DNA of 45,534 nucleotides from SYIM01 sp041182885 (lineage in GTDB: Bacteria > Pseudomonadota > Gammaproteobacteria > Burkholderiales > Burkholderiaceae_E). The position numbers and the translations under genes are program-made. The number at the start of each line of letters is the position of its first letter. The stretch's first letter is position 1. The notes beneath the pieces are model-generated. The model was not told where the DNA came from. It saw only the letters and a program-made list of their open reading frames with translations, and did not search any database. The stretch is taken from positions 1 to 45,534 of the forward strand of contig JBMSQB010000032.1 in the NCBI GenBank assembly GCA_049423065.1. The letters are read 5' to 3'. Below, one piece after another: positions 7,628-14,949 of this stretch.

Positions 7628-9400
7628 TCAGACAACTTCGATATTGATGGAACTCAGAAGCTCGGTGAGCGACGAGATGCCCTCTGAACCTGGAGCAATG
7701 CCAGTGCCCCGCAGGATGATGGCGTCCTCGGCATCACCGGTCCAGCTGTCGTCACCATCGCGATTGAAAAAGATCATGACGTCAGTGCCGTCGTCGATCA
7801 CGAAGACGTAGGCATCCAGCTCCTCGACGCTGTCGATTTCGGGATCTTCGACCTCAAAGCGGAGCACATCGATCGACTCGGGGTCCAGAATCTCGTCGGT
7901 GCTGGAAAGCTCCAGCGAATCGAGCCAACTCATCATGCCCTCGCCCTGGCCGGTGCTCACGCTGAACACGAACTTGTCCGCGCCGAGTCCGCCAGTCATC
8001 GTGTCGTCCTGGTCGCCGCCCGTCAACGTATCGTTGTCGTAGCCGCCATCAAGCATGTCGTTGCCAAGTCCGCCGCAGAGGGTGTCCTTGCCCGACTCGC
8101 CGTAGAGCTCATCCTGCTGATCTCCACCCGACAGCATGTCATCCTGCGCCCCGCCATACAGGGTGTCGTCCTCGGTTCCGCCATAGAGCCCGTCTCGTCC
8201 CAATCCGCCCATCAGCAGATCGTTGCCTTCACCGCCGGCCACCGAATCGTTGCCCGAGCCGCCATCGGCGGTATCGTCACCAAGCCCGCCCATGAGCGAG
8301 TCGTTGCCGCCATCGCCGCGCAGCGAGTCGTCGTTGTCGCCACCATCGAGATCATCGGCACCTTCGCCACCGACCAGCGTGTCGTCACCATCGGCGCCCA
8401 TCAGCATGTCGTTGCCGGCTCCACCCTGCAGCACATCGTTGCCCGTGCCGCCATCTGCGGTGTCGTTGCCGTTCTCCCCCCACAGCCGATCGTTGCCGTC
8501 GTCGCCGTAGAGCATGTCGTCATCGTCGCCCGCGCGCACAGTGTCGTTGCCTGAGCCCCCAGACAGGGTGTCGTAGCCGCCGTTGTCGACCACCAGGTCA
8601 TTGCCTTTGCCGCCGTCCTGGAGATCGTCGTCAGCGCCGCCATACATGACGTCATTGTCGTTGCCGCCCATCAGGGTGTCGTTGCCGTCGCCGCCGTCCA
8701 GGCTGTCACTGCCATCGCCGCCCTCGAGTTGGTCCTCGCCGGTTGAGCCAAGCAGCGTGTCATTGCCCGTTCCGCCGACCAGCATGTCCGCACCGTCGCC
8801 GCCGTTCAGACTGTCACTGCCGTCATCGCCGCGAAGGGTGTCGTTGCCCGTCCCGCCGTTGAGCGTGTCATCGTCGCTGCCACCGTTCAACACATCGTCA
8901 CCGGCATCGCCGTTGAGTGTGTCTTCGCCGGCACCGCCCGATGCGGTATCGGCACCCGCGCCGCCCGACAGTCGGTCCGAGCCGGCATCGCCCGCGAGCT
9001 GGTCTGCGCCGGTTCCACCGGTGAGCGTGTCGTCGTCCTCGCCGCCACTCATCACATCGTCGCCGTCGCCACCGGCCAGCATGTCGTTGCCTTCGCCACC
9101 GCTCAGGGAATCATCACCCTGATCGCCGGCAAGACTGTCGTCACCTTCATCGCCGTTCAATACGTCGTCGTCCTCGCCGCCACTCAGGGTGTCGTTGCCC
9201 ACCCCGCCGTTGAGGGTGTCGTAGCCGATTTCGCCGAACAACCGATCGGCACCGTCCTCGCCATTGAGTTCATCATCACCGTCGCGGCCGTAGATCGAGT
9301 CGTTGCCGCCACCCGCGTAGACACGCGAGCTTGCGCCAGCCACCACGTCCTTCCAGATGTTGTTGCTCGCCGAGAGGATGTAGGTCTTGTCGAAAGCCAT
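7628..9400 (-). CDS. RTX-repeat protein, putative type I secretion cargo
   Basis: A 590-residue, highly acidic protein made almost entirely of calcium-binding RTX nonapeptides of the GGxGxDxLx type. After a 28-residue N-terminus, 50 repeats run without any insertion or deletion from residue 29 to 478. They are followed by a 112-residue tail ending in SSINIEVV: an acidic residue before terminal hydrophobics, like type I secretion signals of the PrtB class. No protease, lipase or adhesin domain is visible, so the role may be structural (calcium-folded surface or extracellular filament). The ATG at 9400 was chosen because GGAG lies about ten bases upstream; the frame is open further up without such a signal. 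A sigma-54 type promoter precedes it and its exporter genes follow 127 bases downstream on the same strand. Confidence 0.93.
   Translation of the reverse strand: MAFDKTYILSASNNIWKDVVAGASSRVYAGGGNDSIYGRDGDDELNGEDGADRLFGEIGYDTLNGGVGNDTLSGGEDDDVLNGDEGDDSLAGDQGDDSLSGGEGNDMLAGGDGDDVMSGGEDDDTLTGGTGADQLAGDAGSDRLSGGAGADTASGGAGEDTLNGDAGDDVLNGGSDDDTLNGGTGNDTLRGDDGSDSLNGGDGADMLVGGTGNDTLLGSTGEDQLEGGDGSDSLDGGDGNDTLMGGNDNDVMYGGADDDLQDGGKGNDLVVDNGGYDTLSGGSGNDTVRAGDDDDMLYGDDGNDRLWGENGNDTADGGTGNDVLQGGAGNDMLMGADGDDTLVGGEGADDLDGGDNDDSLRGDGGNDSLMGGLGDDTADGGSGNDSVAGGEGNDLLMGGLGRDGLYGGTEDDTLYGGAQDDMLSGGDQQDELYGESGKDTLCGGLGNDMLDGGYDNDTLTGGDQDDTMTGGLGADKFVFSVSTGQGEGMMSWLDSLELSSTDEILDPESIDVLRFEVEDPEIDSVEELDAYVFVIDDGTDVMIFFNRDGDDSWTGDAEDAIILRGTGIAPGSEGISSLTELLSSINIEVV
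7967..9316 (-). repeat. 27-bp-period RTX coding repeat, 50 units
   Basis: Fifty consecutive nine-codon units encode the calcium-binding nonapeptides. By eye the register never slips, and units differ enough at synonymous and variable positions that this is not a freshly amplified identical array. Variants such as GGEDDDVLN recur every few units, hinting at higher-order duplication. Confidence 0.88.
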
Positions 9401-9483
9401 GGTCTTGCTCCAAACGTTTGATTTGAGAAAGCCGGTCATCGGTGCAGCCTGCAGCCCCCGACGCGTCCGGTGGACAAGCAACG

Positions 9484-9498
9484 GCAAGTCCTGTGCCA
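9484..9498 (-). promoter_or_regulatory. Sigma-54 (-24/-12) promoter for the RTX secretion cassette
   Basis: On the minus strand the sequence TGGCACAGGACTTGC matches the sigma-54 core TGGCAC-N5-TTGC at every fixed position, with exact spacing between the -24 GG and the -12 GC. The predicted transcription start is near 9472, giving a leader of about 70 bases before the RTX ATG at 9400. The gene immediately upstream encodes a sigma-54 activator. Possible upstream sites are the palindrome TTGCCTGGCAA (9517-9527) and two CCGATAC copies spaced 22 bp (9573 and 9595), but these are guesses. Confidence 0.85.
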
Positions 9499-9565
9499 TC
9501 GCGGCAGAGCATTGATTTGCCTGGCAACGGCCCGCCCCGCTTGTCCGAGCTCAAGGGCCTGGTGT

Positions 9566-10660
9566 TCAGCGCCCGATACGGTCGTGGTTCGGATCCGATA
9601 CACCTGCGGTGCCGGCTGTCGGTGCCGGGGAGGGATCGGCGGCTGAAGCCGCCAGCGGCCCGGATTGCCCACCCGCTTCGAGCAGGCGCGCGGCCTCCTC
9701 GGGAGGTAGATCCCCGGCAAGCTTGAGACGCGCAACAATCCGGTAAAGGGTTACACGCGACACGCCCAGTTGCCGGGCGGCGGGCGCGATTCGTCGTCCA
9801 TGCAGGCGCAAGGTATCGCGCACCAGCTCGCGCTCGAACGCCTCGCGCGCCTGGGCCAGATTCAGTGGACGCTGCGCAGCCTGATTTCCAGGCAGCCCAA
9901 GCGCAGCAGCATCGATCCAGACGCCGTCGGTGAGCACCACTGCACGCTGCACGCAATTCATCAGCTCGCGAACATTGCCCGGCCAGCGATGCCGCTGCAT
10001 GGCCAGGATCGCATCGGGCGTGAAACCCCGGACGGGCGGACCCTGGCGGTCCCCGCCAAAGCGTCTCAGGAAACTTTCCGCGAGCGGCAGCAGATCCTCG
10101 CCCCGGTCTCGCAAGGGCGGCACCTGAAGCACGAGCACGTTGATCCGGTAGTAGAGATCCTCGCGGAATCGTCCGTCGATGATCGCCTGCTCGAGATTGA
10201 CGTGCGTGGCTGCGAGCAGGCGGAAATCGACCGGAACCGGTGTGCTGGCCCCCAGCCGGGTGACGAGCCGGTCCTGAAGCACGCGCAGGAGCGCCGGCTG
10301 CAGAGCGAGCGGCAGCTCGCCGATTTCATCGAGAAAGAGCGCTCCGCCTTGCGCCGCCTCGAAGCTGCCTATCCTGCGTTGCCCCGCGCCGGTGAATGCA
10401 TACCGCTCATGGCCAAACAATTCGGACTGGATCAGGGTCGGCGCAATCGCACCGCAATTGACTGCCACCAAAGCACCAGCCGCGCGACGCGAACGCTGAT
10501 GAATCGCGCGTGCAACGAGCTCCTTTCCGGTTCCGGTCTCGCCCATGATCAGCACAGGCGCATCGGACTCGGCAACACGATCGATTGTTCTGAGCAGGAA
10601 GCGAATGGGCGCGCTATCGCCATCCAGAGTGAAGCGGGGGTCGATTGATGGGGATCCCAT
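9566..10660 (-). CDS. Sigma-54-dependent transcriptional activator without sensory domain
   Basis: A 364-residue bacterial enhancer-binding protein consisting of an AAA+ domain and a Fis-type helix-turn-helix, like PspF; there is no N-terminal receiver, PAS or GAF domain. Walker A is GETGTGKE (40-47), Walker B LFLDEIGE (about 108-115), and RWPGNVREL marks the sensor II region. The sigma-54-contacting loop reads YAFTGA (87-92) rather than GAFTGA. The HTH lies around 280-325 (AARQLGVSRVTLYRIV), followed by an Ala/Pro-rich tail of about 40 residues. It sits directly upstream of, and in the same direction as, the RTX gene, which has a sigma-54 promoter in the gap, so it is very likely the cassette's activator. 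How its activity is controlled is unknown; a separate inhibitor or its own expression level could do it. Confidence 0.92.
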   Translation of the reverse strand: MGSPSIDPRFTLDGDSAPIRFLLRTIDRVAESDAPVLIMGETGTGKELVARAIHQRSRRAAGALVAVNCGAIAPTLIQSELFGHERYAFTGAGQRRIGSFEAAQGGALFLDEIGELPLALQPALLRVLQDRLVTRLGASTPVPVDFRLLAATHVNLEQAIIDGRFREDLYYRINVLVLQVPPLRDRGEDLLPLAESFLRRFGGDRQGPPVRGFTPDAILAMQRHRWPGNVRELMNCVQRAVVLTDGVWIDAAALGLPGNQAAQRPLNLAQAREAFERELVRDTLRLHGRRIAPAARQLGVSRVTLYRIVARLKLAGDLPPEEAARLLEAGGQSGPLAASAADPSPAPTAGTAGVSDPNHDRIGR

Positions 10661-10785
10661 TGCCTGTCGCGAGTTGTCCGGTTGGAGTACGACGCGGCAC
10701 TGTAGCGATGCGCAGGCTAGCGGGCTTACGACAGGTCAACCGGTGAACACTGGAGGTGCGAATCAGCACGCACTGTGCTCAAATG

Positions 10786-10810
10786 CGGATCAACGGAACC
10801 CGTTGATCCG
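10786..10810. repeat. Perfect 11-bp inverted repeat in a divergent intergenic region
   Basis: CGGATCAACGG and CCGTTGATCCG form a perfect dyad with a 3-base spacer, 30 bases upstream of the apyrase-like gene and about 125 bases from the activator start. No T-run follows directly on either strand, so an operator or leader hairpin is more likely than a terminator. Confidence 0.7.
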
Positions 10811-10839
10811 AATCGCCCCTCATTTTTAAAAGACCATCG

Positions 10840-12198
10840 ATGAAAACGCTGATTGCCTCGATTTTCGCTGCGCTGACGCTCTTGTTGTCTGGTTGCAGCG
10901 ATTCGCCTGCACCATCTATAGAACATTGCTACCCGTCGGGCATGGCAGCCGATCTCGCCCTGGGAGATCCGAACCGCACGCTGGGCGCCACCGGCAATTA
11001 CAGCTATACCCTGTGTTCGGCGCGCTATGAGCGGGTCGTCAGCGAAGCGATCGTCACCAACGGCGCAATTCCCGACACCACCCAGAGCCGGGGACCCTTT
11101 GTAGGCATCGACGGCGCGCATTTCGCACTGGGATTCGATCCCGTCTGGAATGTCACCCTCACGCCCGCCAACCTTCGCCAGACGCTCGACACGTACTGCG
11201 CAGGCCCCACCGCCTGGAGTTCGATGCTCACCAGGCTCGGGCGCGCCAGCCCGGACGCATCGTCACGCTTCGAGCGAAACCAGTGCGCCAATTCCACCTA
11301 TATCAACACCATGCTCTTTGGTAACAGCGGCTTGTTCCGCAACAACGGCTCGACCTTCATGCGCACAGTAAGCTCCAGACAGAATGGCGCCACGGTGCTC
11401 ACCTGGACCCGGGGGTATCTGTTGCAAAGGTACGGAAAGCCCGGCTGCGCCGATTGCCAGGTCACAGGCGAATACCGCATCGTGATCGATGCCGGAAGCA
11501 GTGGCACGCGGCTCTCGCTCTATCAGATCACCGCCGACGGCAATGGCGCGTACCCCCAGGTCACCTGGCTCACCACGCTGGAGCGAAGTGACGCCGAAAA
11601 CGGTATTGACGATTTTGTTGGCACAGCCAACCCGGGCGAGGTCAACACCAAGGTGATCGGACCGCTTTTCACCAAGCTTCGAACCGACTATGTCGGTGAT
11701 GCGAATTGGCTTGCCACAGCCCAGAATGTGAAGGTTGATCTTCTGGCGACCGCGGGCATGCGCGAGGCCGAAGCAAAATTCGGCAAGACTGCGGTCGACA
11801 ATTTCTACGCGCTCATCAAGACCTACATCACGAATCAGGCAAAGACAGATTCCGGCGCACCCGCGAACCGAACGTTCACCGCCGAGGAGGTCCGCACCAG
11901 TGATGGCAACAGCGAGGAAGGGGTCTGGAGCTGGATCAATCTGAACGACCACTACTGCCGCTACTTCAAGGCCAACCCCGACCCGCAAGCGGAGTGCGCC
12001 AACACCACGAGCGGCATGGTTGGCGTTGTCGAGGTGGGTGGCGCCTCGATGCAGGTCAGCTTCCCCGTGGCAGGAAACGCCGACCCCGCCAACAACCGCT
12101 ATGCGGTCACCATCGGCGGCAAAGCCGTCACGGTCTACAACAAGACCTTCCTCGGACTGGGACAAGACCTTGCCCGCAGGTCGATGGCGGCCCAATAA
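10840..12198 (+). CDS. Lipoprotein with GDA1/CD39 (apyrase) motifs, C-terminally short
   Basis: A 452-residue predicted lipoprotein (lipobox LSGC, Cys about residue 20). Residues 20-210 are an unrecognised Cys-containing domain. From there the apyrase-conserved regions appear in order: ACR1 DAGSSGTR (217-224), ACR2 ATAGMR (303-308), ACR3 EEGVWSWIN (359-367) and ACR4 EVGGAS (398-403). These bind the phosphates of NTP/NDP and the catalytic water in ecto-NTPDases. Family members usually continue for 150 or more residues after ACR4, including ACR5; here the stop comes only 49 residues later, after FLGLGQDLARRSMAAQ, and no continuation is visible in the other frames. It may be a truncated pseudogene or a protein whose N-terminal domain replaces the missing lobe. 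It is transcribed away from the sigma-54 activator. Confidence 0.8.
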   Translation: MKTLIASIFAALTLLLSGCSDSPAPSIEHCYPSGMAADLALGDPNRTLGATGNYSYTLCSARYERVVSEAIVTNGAIPDTTQSRGPFVGIDGAHFALGFDPVWNVTLTPANLRQTLDTYCAGPTAWSSMLTRLGRASPDASSRFERNQCANSTYINTMLFGNSGLFRNNGSTFMRTVSSRQNGATVLTWTRGYLLQRYGKPGCADCQVTGEYRIVIDAGSSGTRLSLYQITADGNGAYPQVTWLTTLERSDAENGIDDFVGTANPGEVNTKVIGPLFTKLRTDYVGDANWLATAQNVKVDLLATAGMREAEAKFGKTAVDNFYALIKTYITNQAKTDSGAPANRTFTAEEVRTSDGNSEEGVWSWINLNDHYCRYFKANPDPQAECANTTSGMVGVVEVGGASMQVSFPVAGNADPANNRYAVTIGGKAVTVYNKTFLGLGQDLARRSMAAQ

Positions 12199-12208
12199 CC
12201 GGCCGTTC

Positions 12209-12583
12209 ATGATGCTGGGCCCCGCCGCCGCCCGTCGCCGCATGCCCGGCGGGCTGCGGCCTCGCCTTGCAGCAGCCACGCTGATTGCGCTCTTGCCGAT
12301 CGGCGCTGCCGCGCAGGAGGTGCGCATGACCTGTCAGCACCAGGGCAAGAGCTACTGGGTGAGCTATGACCCGAAGCAGAAACTCTTTCGAAGCGGTGAT
12401 CCCGATGCCGGATCACGATTCCGCGTCAAGCGCGATCAGGTCGATGGCGATGGCGTGCTGGTGTGGGTGGGCGCGCAAATGCTGGGCGGTGAACGCGACC
12501 TGCTCGCGTTTTTTGGCAACGACACCAAGTGGCTGCGCCATTTCTACGGCAACGGCAGCCAGATCATGCATCGCTGTCAATAG
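12209..12583 (+). CDS. Small hypothetical secreted protein
   Basis: A 124-residue protein I do not recognise. Residues 1-36 look like a signal peptide (Arg-rich n-region, core LAAATLIALLPIGA, cleavage after AAAQ or AQ). The mature part of about 88 residues has just two cysteines, near its first and last positions (MTCQH and HRCQ), which could close the domain by a disulfide. It begins ten bases after the apyrase-like gene, so the two probably share a transcript. An alternative ATG at 12242 gives a shorter and equally good signal peptide; neither start has a clear ribosome-binding site. Confidence 0.65.
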   Translation: MMLGPAAARRRMPGGLRPRLAAATLIALLPIGAAAQEVRMTCQHQGKSYWVSYDPKQKLFRSGDPDAGSRFRVKRDQVDGDGVLVWVGAQMLGGERDLLAFFGNDTKWLRHFYGNGSQIMHRCQ

Positions 12584-12627
12584 GGCCGGCCCAGCCACGC
12601 CCGGCGTGCCCCACAAGACGCTCCCGG

Positions 12628-13545
12628 TCAGACCGGATCCCAGTTGAACACGTCGGGCGAGCGCTCAAGCGGATAAAACGACGCCCGAAGCGCCGGCATG
12701 GCGCGCTCGGCAATGCTCTGCGCGGTCCAGCCCTCGCCACTGTGAAGGCTTCGTATCGGCCGATTCTGGCTGATCAGAAAAATCTCGTTGGCCCGCACCG
12801 CGAAGATCTGGCCGCTCACCTCGCGCGCGGCCTCGCTCGCAAGATAGACCGCGAGGGGCGCAATCTGGTGGGTCTGCATGCGCTGCAGCCGCTCCACCCG
12901 GGCCTGCTGCTCGGGCGTGTCGGTGGGAATCGATCCGATCATCCGGCTGTAGGCAAATGGCGAAATGCAGTTTGATCGAACACCGAACTTCGCCATGTCC
13001 AGGGCAATCGACTTGGACAGTGCCACGATGCCGAGCTTTGCCGCCGAATAATTGGCCTGGCCGAAGTTTCCGATCAGCCCCGACGTGGACGTCATGTGAA
13101 TGTAGGCGCCCGACTGCTGGGCCTTGAAGTGGGGAGCGGCGGCGCGCGACACATAGAACGTGCCGTTCAGATGAACATCGATCACGGTGCGCCATTCGTC
13201 GGCGCTCATGTTGTGGAAGAAGCGGTCGCGCAGGATGCCGGCATTGTTGATGACGGCGTCGATCCGCCCGAAGGTATCGAGCGCCTGCTCGACCATGCGG
13301 TGCGCCGCCGCCCAGTCGGCCACGCTGTCGCCGTTGGCGCTTGCCTCGCCACCGGCCGCCCGAATCTCATCCACCACGGCCTGAGCCCGAGAGCGATCCT
13401 GGCCTTCGCCCGCCACGCTCGAGCCCAGGTCATTGACCAGCACCCTTGCGCCCTCGGCTGCCAGGGCCAGCGCAAGCTCACGGCCAATGCCGCCACCGGC
13501 CCCGGTGACCAGCACCACCTTGTCCTGCAGAAATCTTTCTTTCAT
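12628..13545 (-). CDS. SDR-family oxidoreductase, 3-hydroxyacyl-CoA dehydrogenase-like
   Basis: A 305-residue short-chain dehydrogenase. The NAD(P)-binding motif TGAGGGIGRE lies near residue 15, NNAGILRD near 100, and the catalytic Ser and YSAAK (Tyr-x-x-x-Lys) near 150-170. The motif spacing, the phrase VNDLGSSVAGEG and an extra C-terminal segment of about 50 residues resemble the dehydrogenase part of peroxisomal multifunctional enzyme type 2 (17-beta-HSD4-like), so an acyl-CoA substrate is plausible. The ATG at 13545 has GGAG eight bases upstream. The frame stays open far upstream through the antisense of miaB, but that part is not coding. It diverges from miaB across about 70 bases. The exact substrate is not known. 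Confidence 0.88.
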   Translation of the reverse strand: MKERFLQDKVVLVTGAGGGIGRELALALAAEGARVLVNDLGSSVAGEGQDRSRAQAVVDEIRAAGGEASANGDSVADWAAAHRMVEQALDTFGRIDAVINNAGILRDRFFHNMSADEWRTVIDVHLNGTFYVSRAAAPHFKAQQSGAYIHMTSTSGLIGNFGQANYSAAKLGIVALSKSIALDMAKFGVRSNCISPFAYSRMIGSIPTDTPEQQARVERLQRMQTHQIAPLAVYLASEAAREVSGQIFAVRANEIFLISQNRPIRSLHSGEGWTAQSIAERAMPALRASFYPLERSPDVFNWDPV

Positions 13546-13614
13546 TGACCGACTCCGGGCGAATTGGCGGGGTGTTGTGGCTCGCCGGGGCAAGCCGCCG
13601 GTAAAATGCCACAG

Positions 13615-14949
13615 ATGAAACGCAAACTCCATATCCGCACCTTCGGCTGCCAGATGAACGAGTACGACTCGGACAAGATGGCCGAAGTGCTCGCCGAGAG
13701 CGAAGGCGCTGTCCTGACCGATCGCCTCGAAGAGGCCGACATCATCCTCTTCAACACCTGTTCGGTGCGCGAGAAAGCCCAGGAAAAAGTGTTCTCCGAC
13801 CTCGGACGGCTGCGGGCCCTCAAGCGCGAGCGCCCCAGCCTGGTGGTGGGCGTTGGCGGTTGCGTGGCAAGCCAGGAAGGCGCCAACATCGTTGCCCGGG
13901 CGCCGTTTGTCGACGTGGTGTTCGGGCCCCAGACCCTGCATAGGCTGCCGCAGCTGCTGCGCGAGCGCGCGCAGACCGGCCGCTCGCAGGTGGACATCAG
14001 CTTTCCTGAAATCGAAAAATTCGATCACCTGCCGCCGGCCCGAACCGACGGTGCCACCGCCTTCGTCTCCATCATGGAAGGCTGCAGCAAATATTGCAGC
14101 TTCTGTGTCGTGCCTTATACCCGTGGCGAGGAGGTCTCCCGTCCCTTTGACGATGTACTCACCGAGGTCGCCGGACTCGCCGACCAGGGGGTTCGCGAAA
14201 TCACACTGCTGGGCCAGAACGTAAATGCCTACCTCGGACCGATGGGCGACACCGCCGAGAAGGCAGACTTCGCGCTGCTGCTGGAATATGTTGCGGAGAT
14301 CCCGGGTATCGAACGCATCCGCTACACCACCTCGCATCCGCGCGAGTTCTCGCAGCGCCTCATCAACGCCCATGGCGCAATCGAGAAACTCGCCACCCAG
14401 GTTCACCTGCCGGTTCAGTCGGGTTCCGACCGGATCCTTGCCGCCATGAAACGGGGCTATACCTCGCTCGAATACAAGTCCATCATCCGGAAGCTTCGGG
14501 TGGCGCGTCCCGAGGTTTGCCTGTCGTCCGATTTCATCGTCGGCTTTCCCGGCGAGACCGAGGCCGATTTCGCGCAGACCATGCGGCTGATCGAAGACAT
14601 CGGCTTTGATGCATCGTTCTCGTTCGTGTTCAGCGCGCGCCCCGGCACGCCCGCTGCCGACCTGCCGGACGACACAGCGCAGGCGGTCAAACTCGAGCGC
14701 CTGCAGCGGCTGCAGGCCCAGATCGACACCCAGGCCCGCGCCATCAGCGCTGCCATGGTGGGCAGCGTTCAGCGGGTGCTGGTTGAAGGTCGCGCAAAAA
14801 AAGACGCCACCGAATTGAGCGGACGCACCTCCAACAACCGCATCGTCAATTTCCCGGGGCCCGACCGTCTGCTTGGCCAGTTCGTCGATATCCGGATCAC
14901 CACGGCGTTCCCGCACTCGCTGCGTGGAGACGTGCTCATCCATGACTGA
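13615..14949 (+). CDS. miaB: tRNA-2-methylthio-N6-isopentenyladenosine synthase MiaB
   Basis: A 444-residue radical SAM methylthiotransferase that adds a methylthio group to i6A37 in tRNAs reading codons that begin with U. The N-terminal UPF0004 domain starts at KLHIRTFGCQMNEYDSDK with its three cluster cysteines. The radical SAM motif CSKYCSFC is at residues 157-164, and a TRAM domain closes the protein (about 370-440). The ATG at 13615 was chosen because the family normally begins one or two residues before KLHI; an ATG nine bases upstream (13606) is also possible. The sequence TAAAAT ends seven bases before 13615, so the message could be leaderless. The stop overlaps phoH by eight bases, beginning a miaB-phoH-ybeY-corC-lnt operon. 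Confidence 0.96.
   Translation: MKRKLHIRTFGCQMNEYDSDKMAEVLAESEGAVLTDRLEEADIILFNTCSVREKAQEKVFSDLGRLRALKRERPSLVVGVGGCVASQEGANIVARAPFVDVVFGPQTLHRLPQLLRERAQTGRSQVDISFPEIEKFDHLPPARTDGATAFVSIMEGCSKYCSFCVVPYTRGEEVSRPFDDVLTEVAGLADQGVREITLLGQNVNAYLGPMGDTAEKADFALLLEYVAEIPGIERIRYTTSHPREFSQRLINAHGAIEKLATQVHLPVQSGSDRILAAMKRGYTSLEYKSIIRKLRVARPEVCLSSDFIVGFPGETEADFAQTMRLIEDIGFDASFSFVFSARPGTPAADLPDDTAQAVKLERLQRLQAQIDTQARAISAAMVGSVQRVLVEGRAKKDATELSGRTSNNRIVNFPGPDRLLGQFVDIRITTAFPHSLRGDVLIHD

Noticed and set aside
8223..9122. Ser/Pro-rich open frames antisense to the RTX gene
   Set aside because: Products of reading the 27-bp RTX repeat on the other strand; the RTX frame explains the periodicity fully.
7967..9316. 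Regular repeat that might suggest a CRISPR array
   Set aside because: The period is 27 bp with no unique spacers, and it is in-frame coding sequence for RTX nonapeptides.
12199..12583. A frameshift that would restore the apyrase C-terminus downstream
   Set aside because: The downstream frame encodes a protein with its own signal peptide and no ACR5-like sequence, so no simple frameshift explains the truncation.
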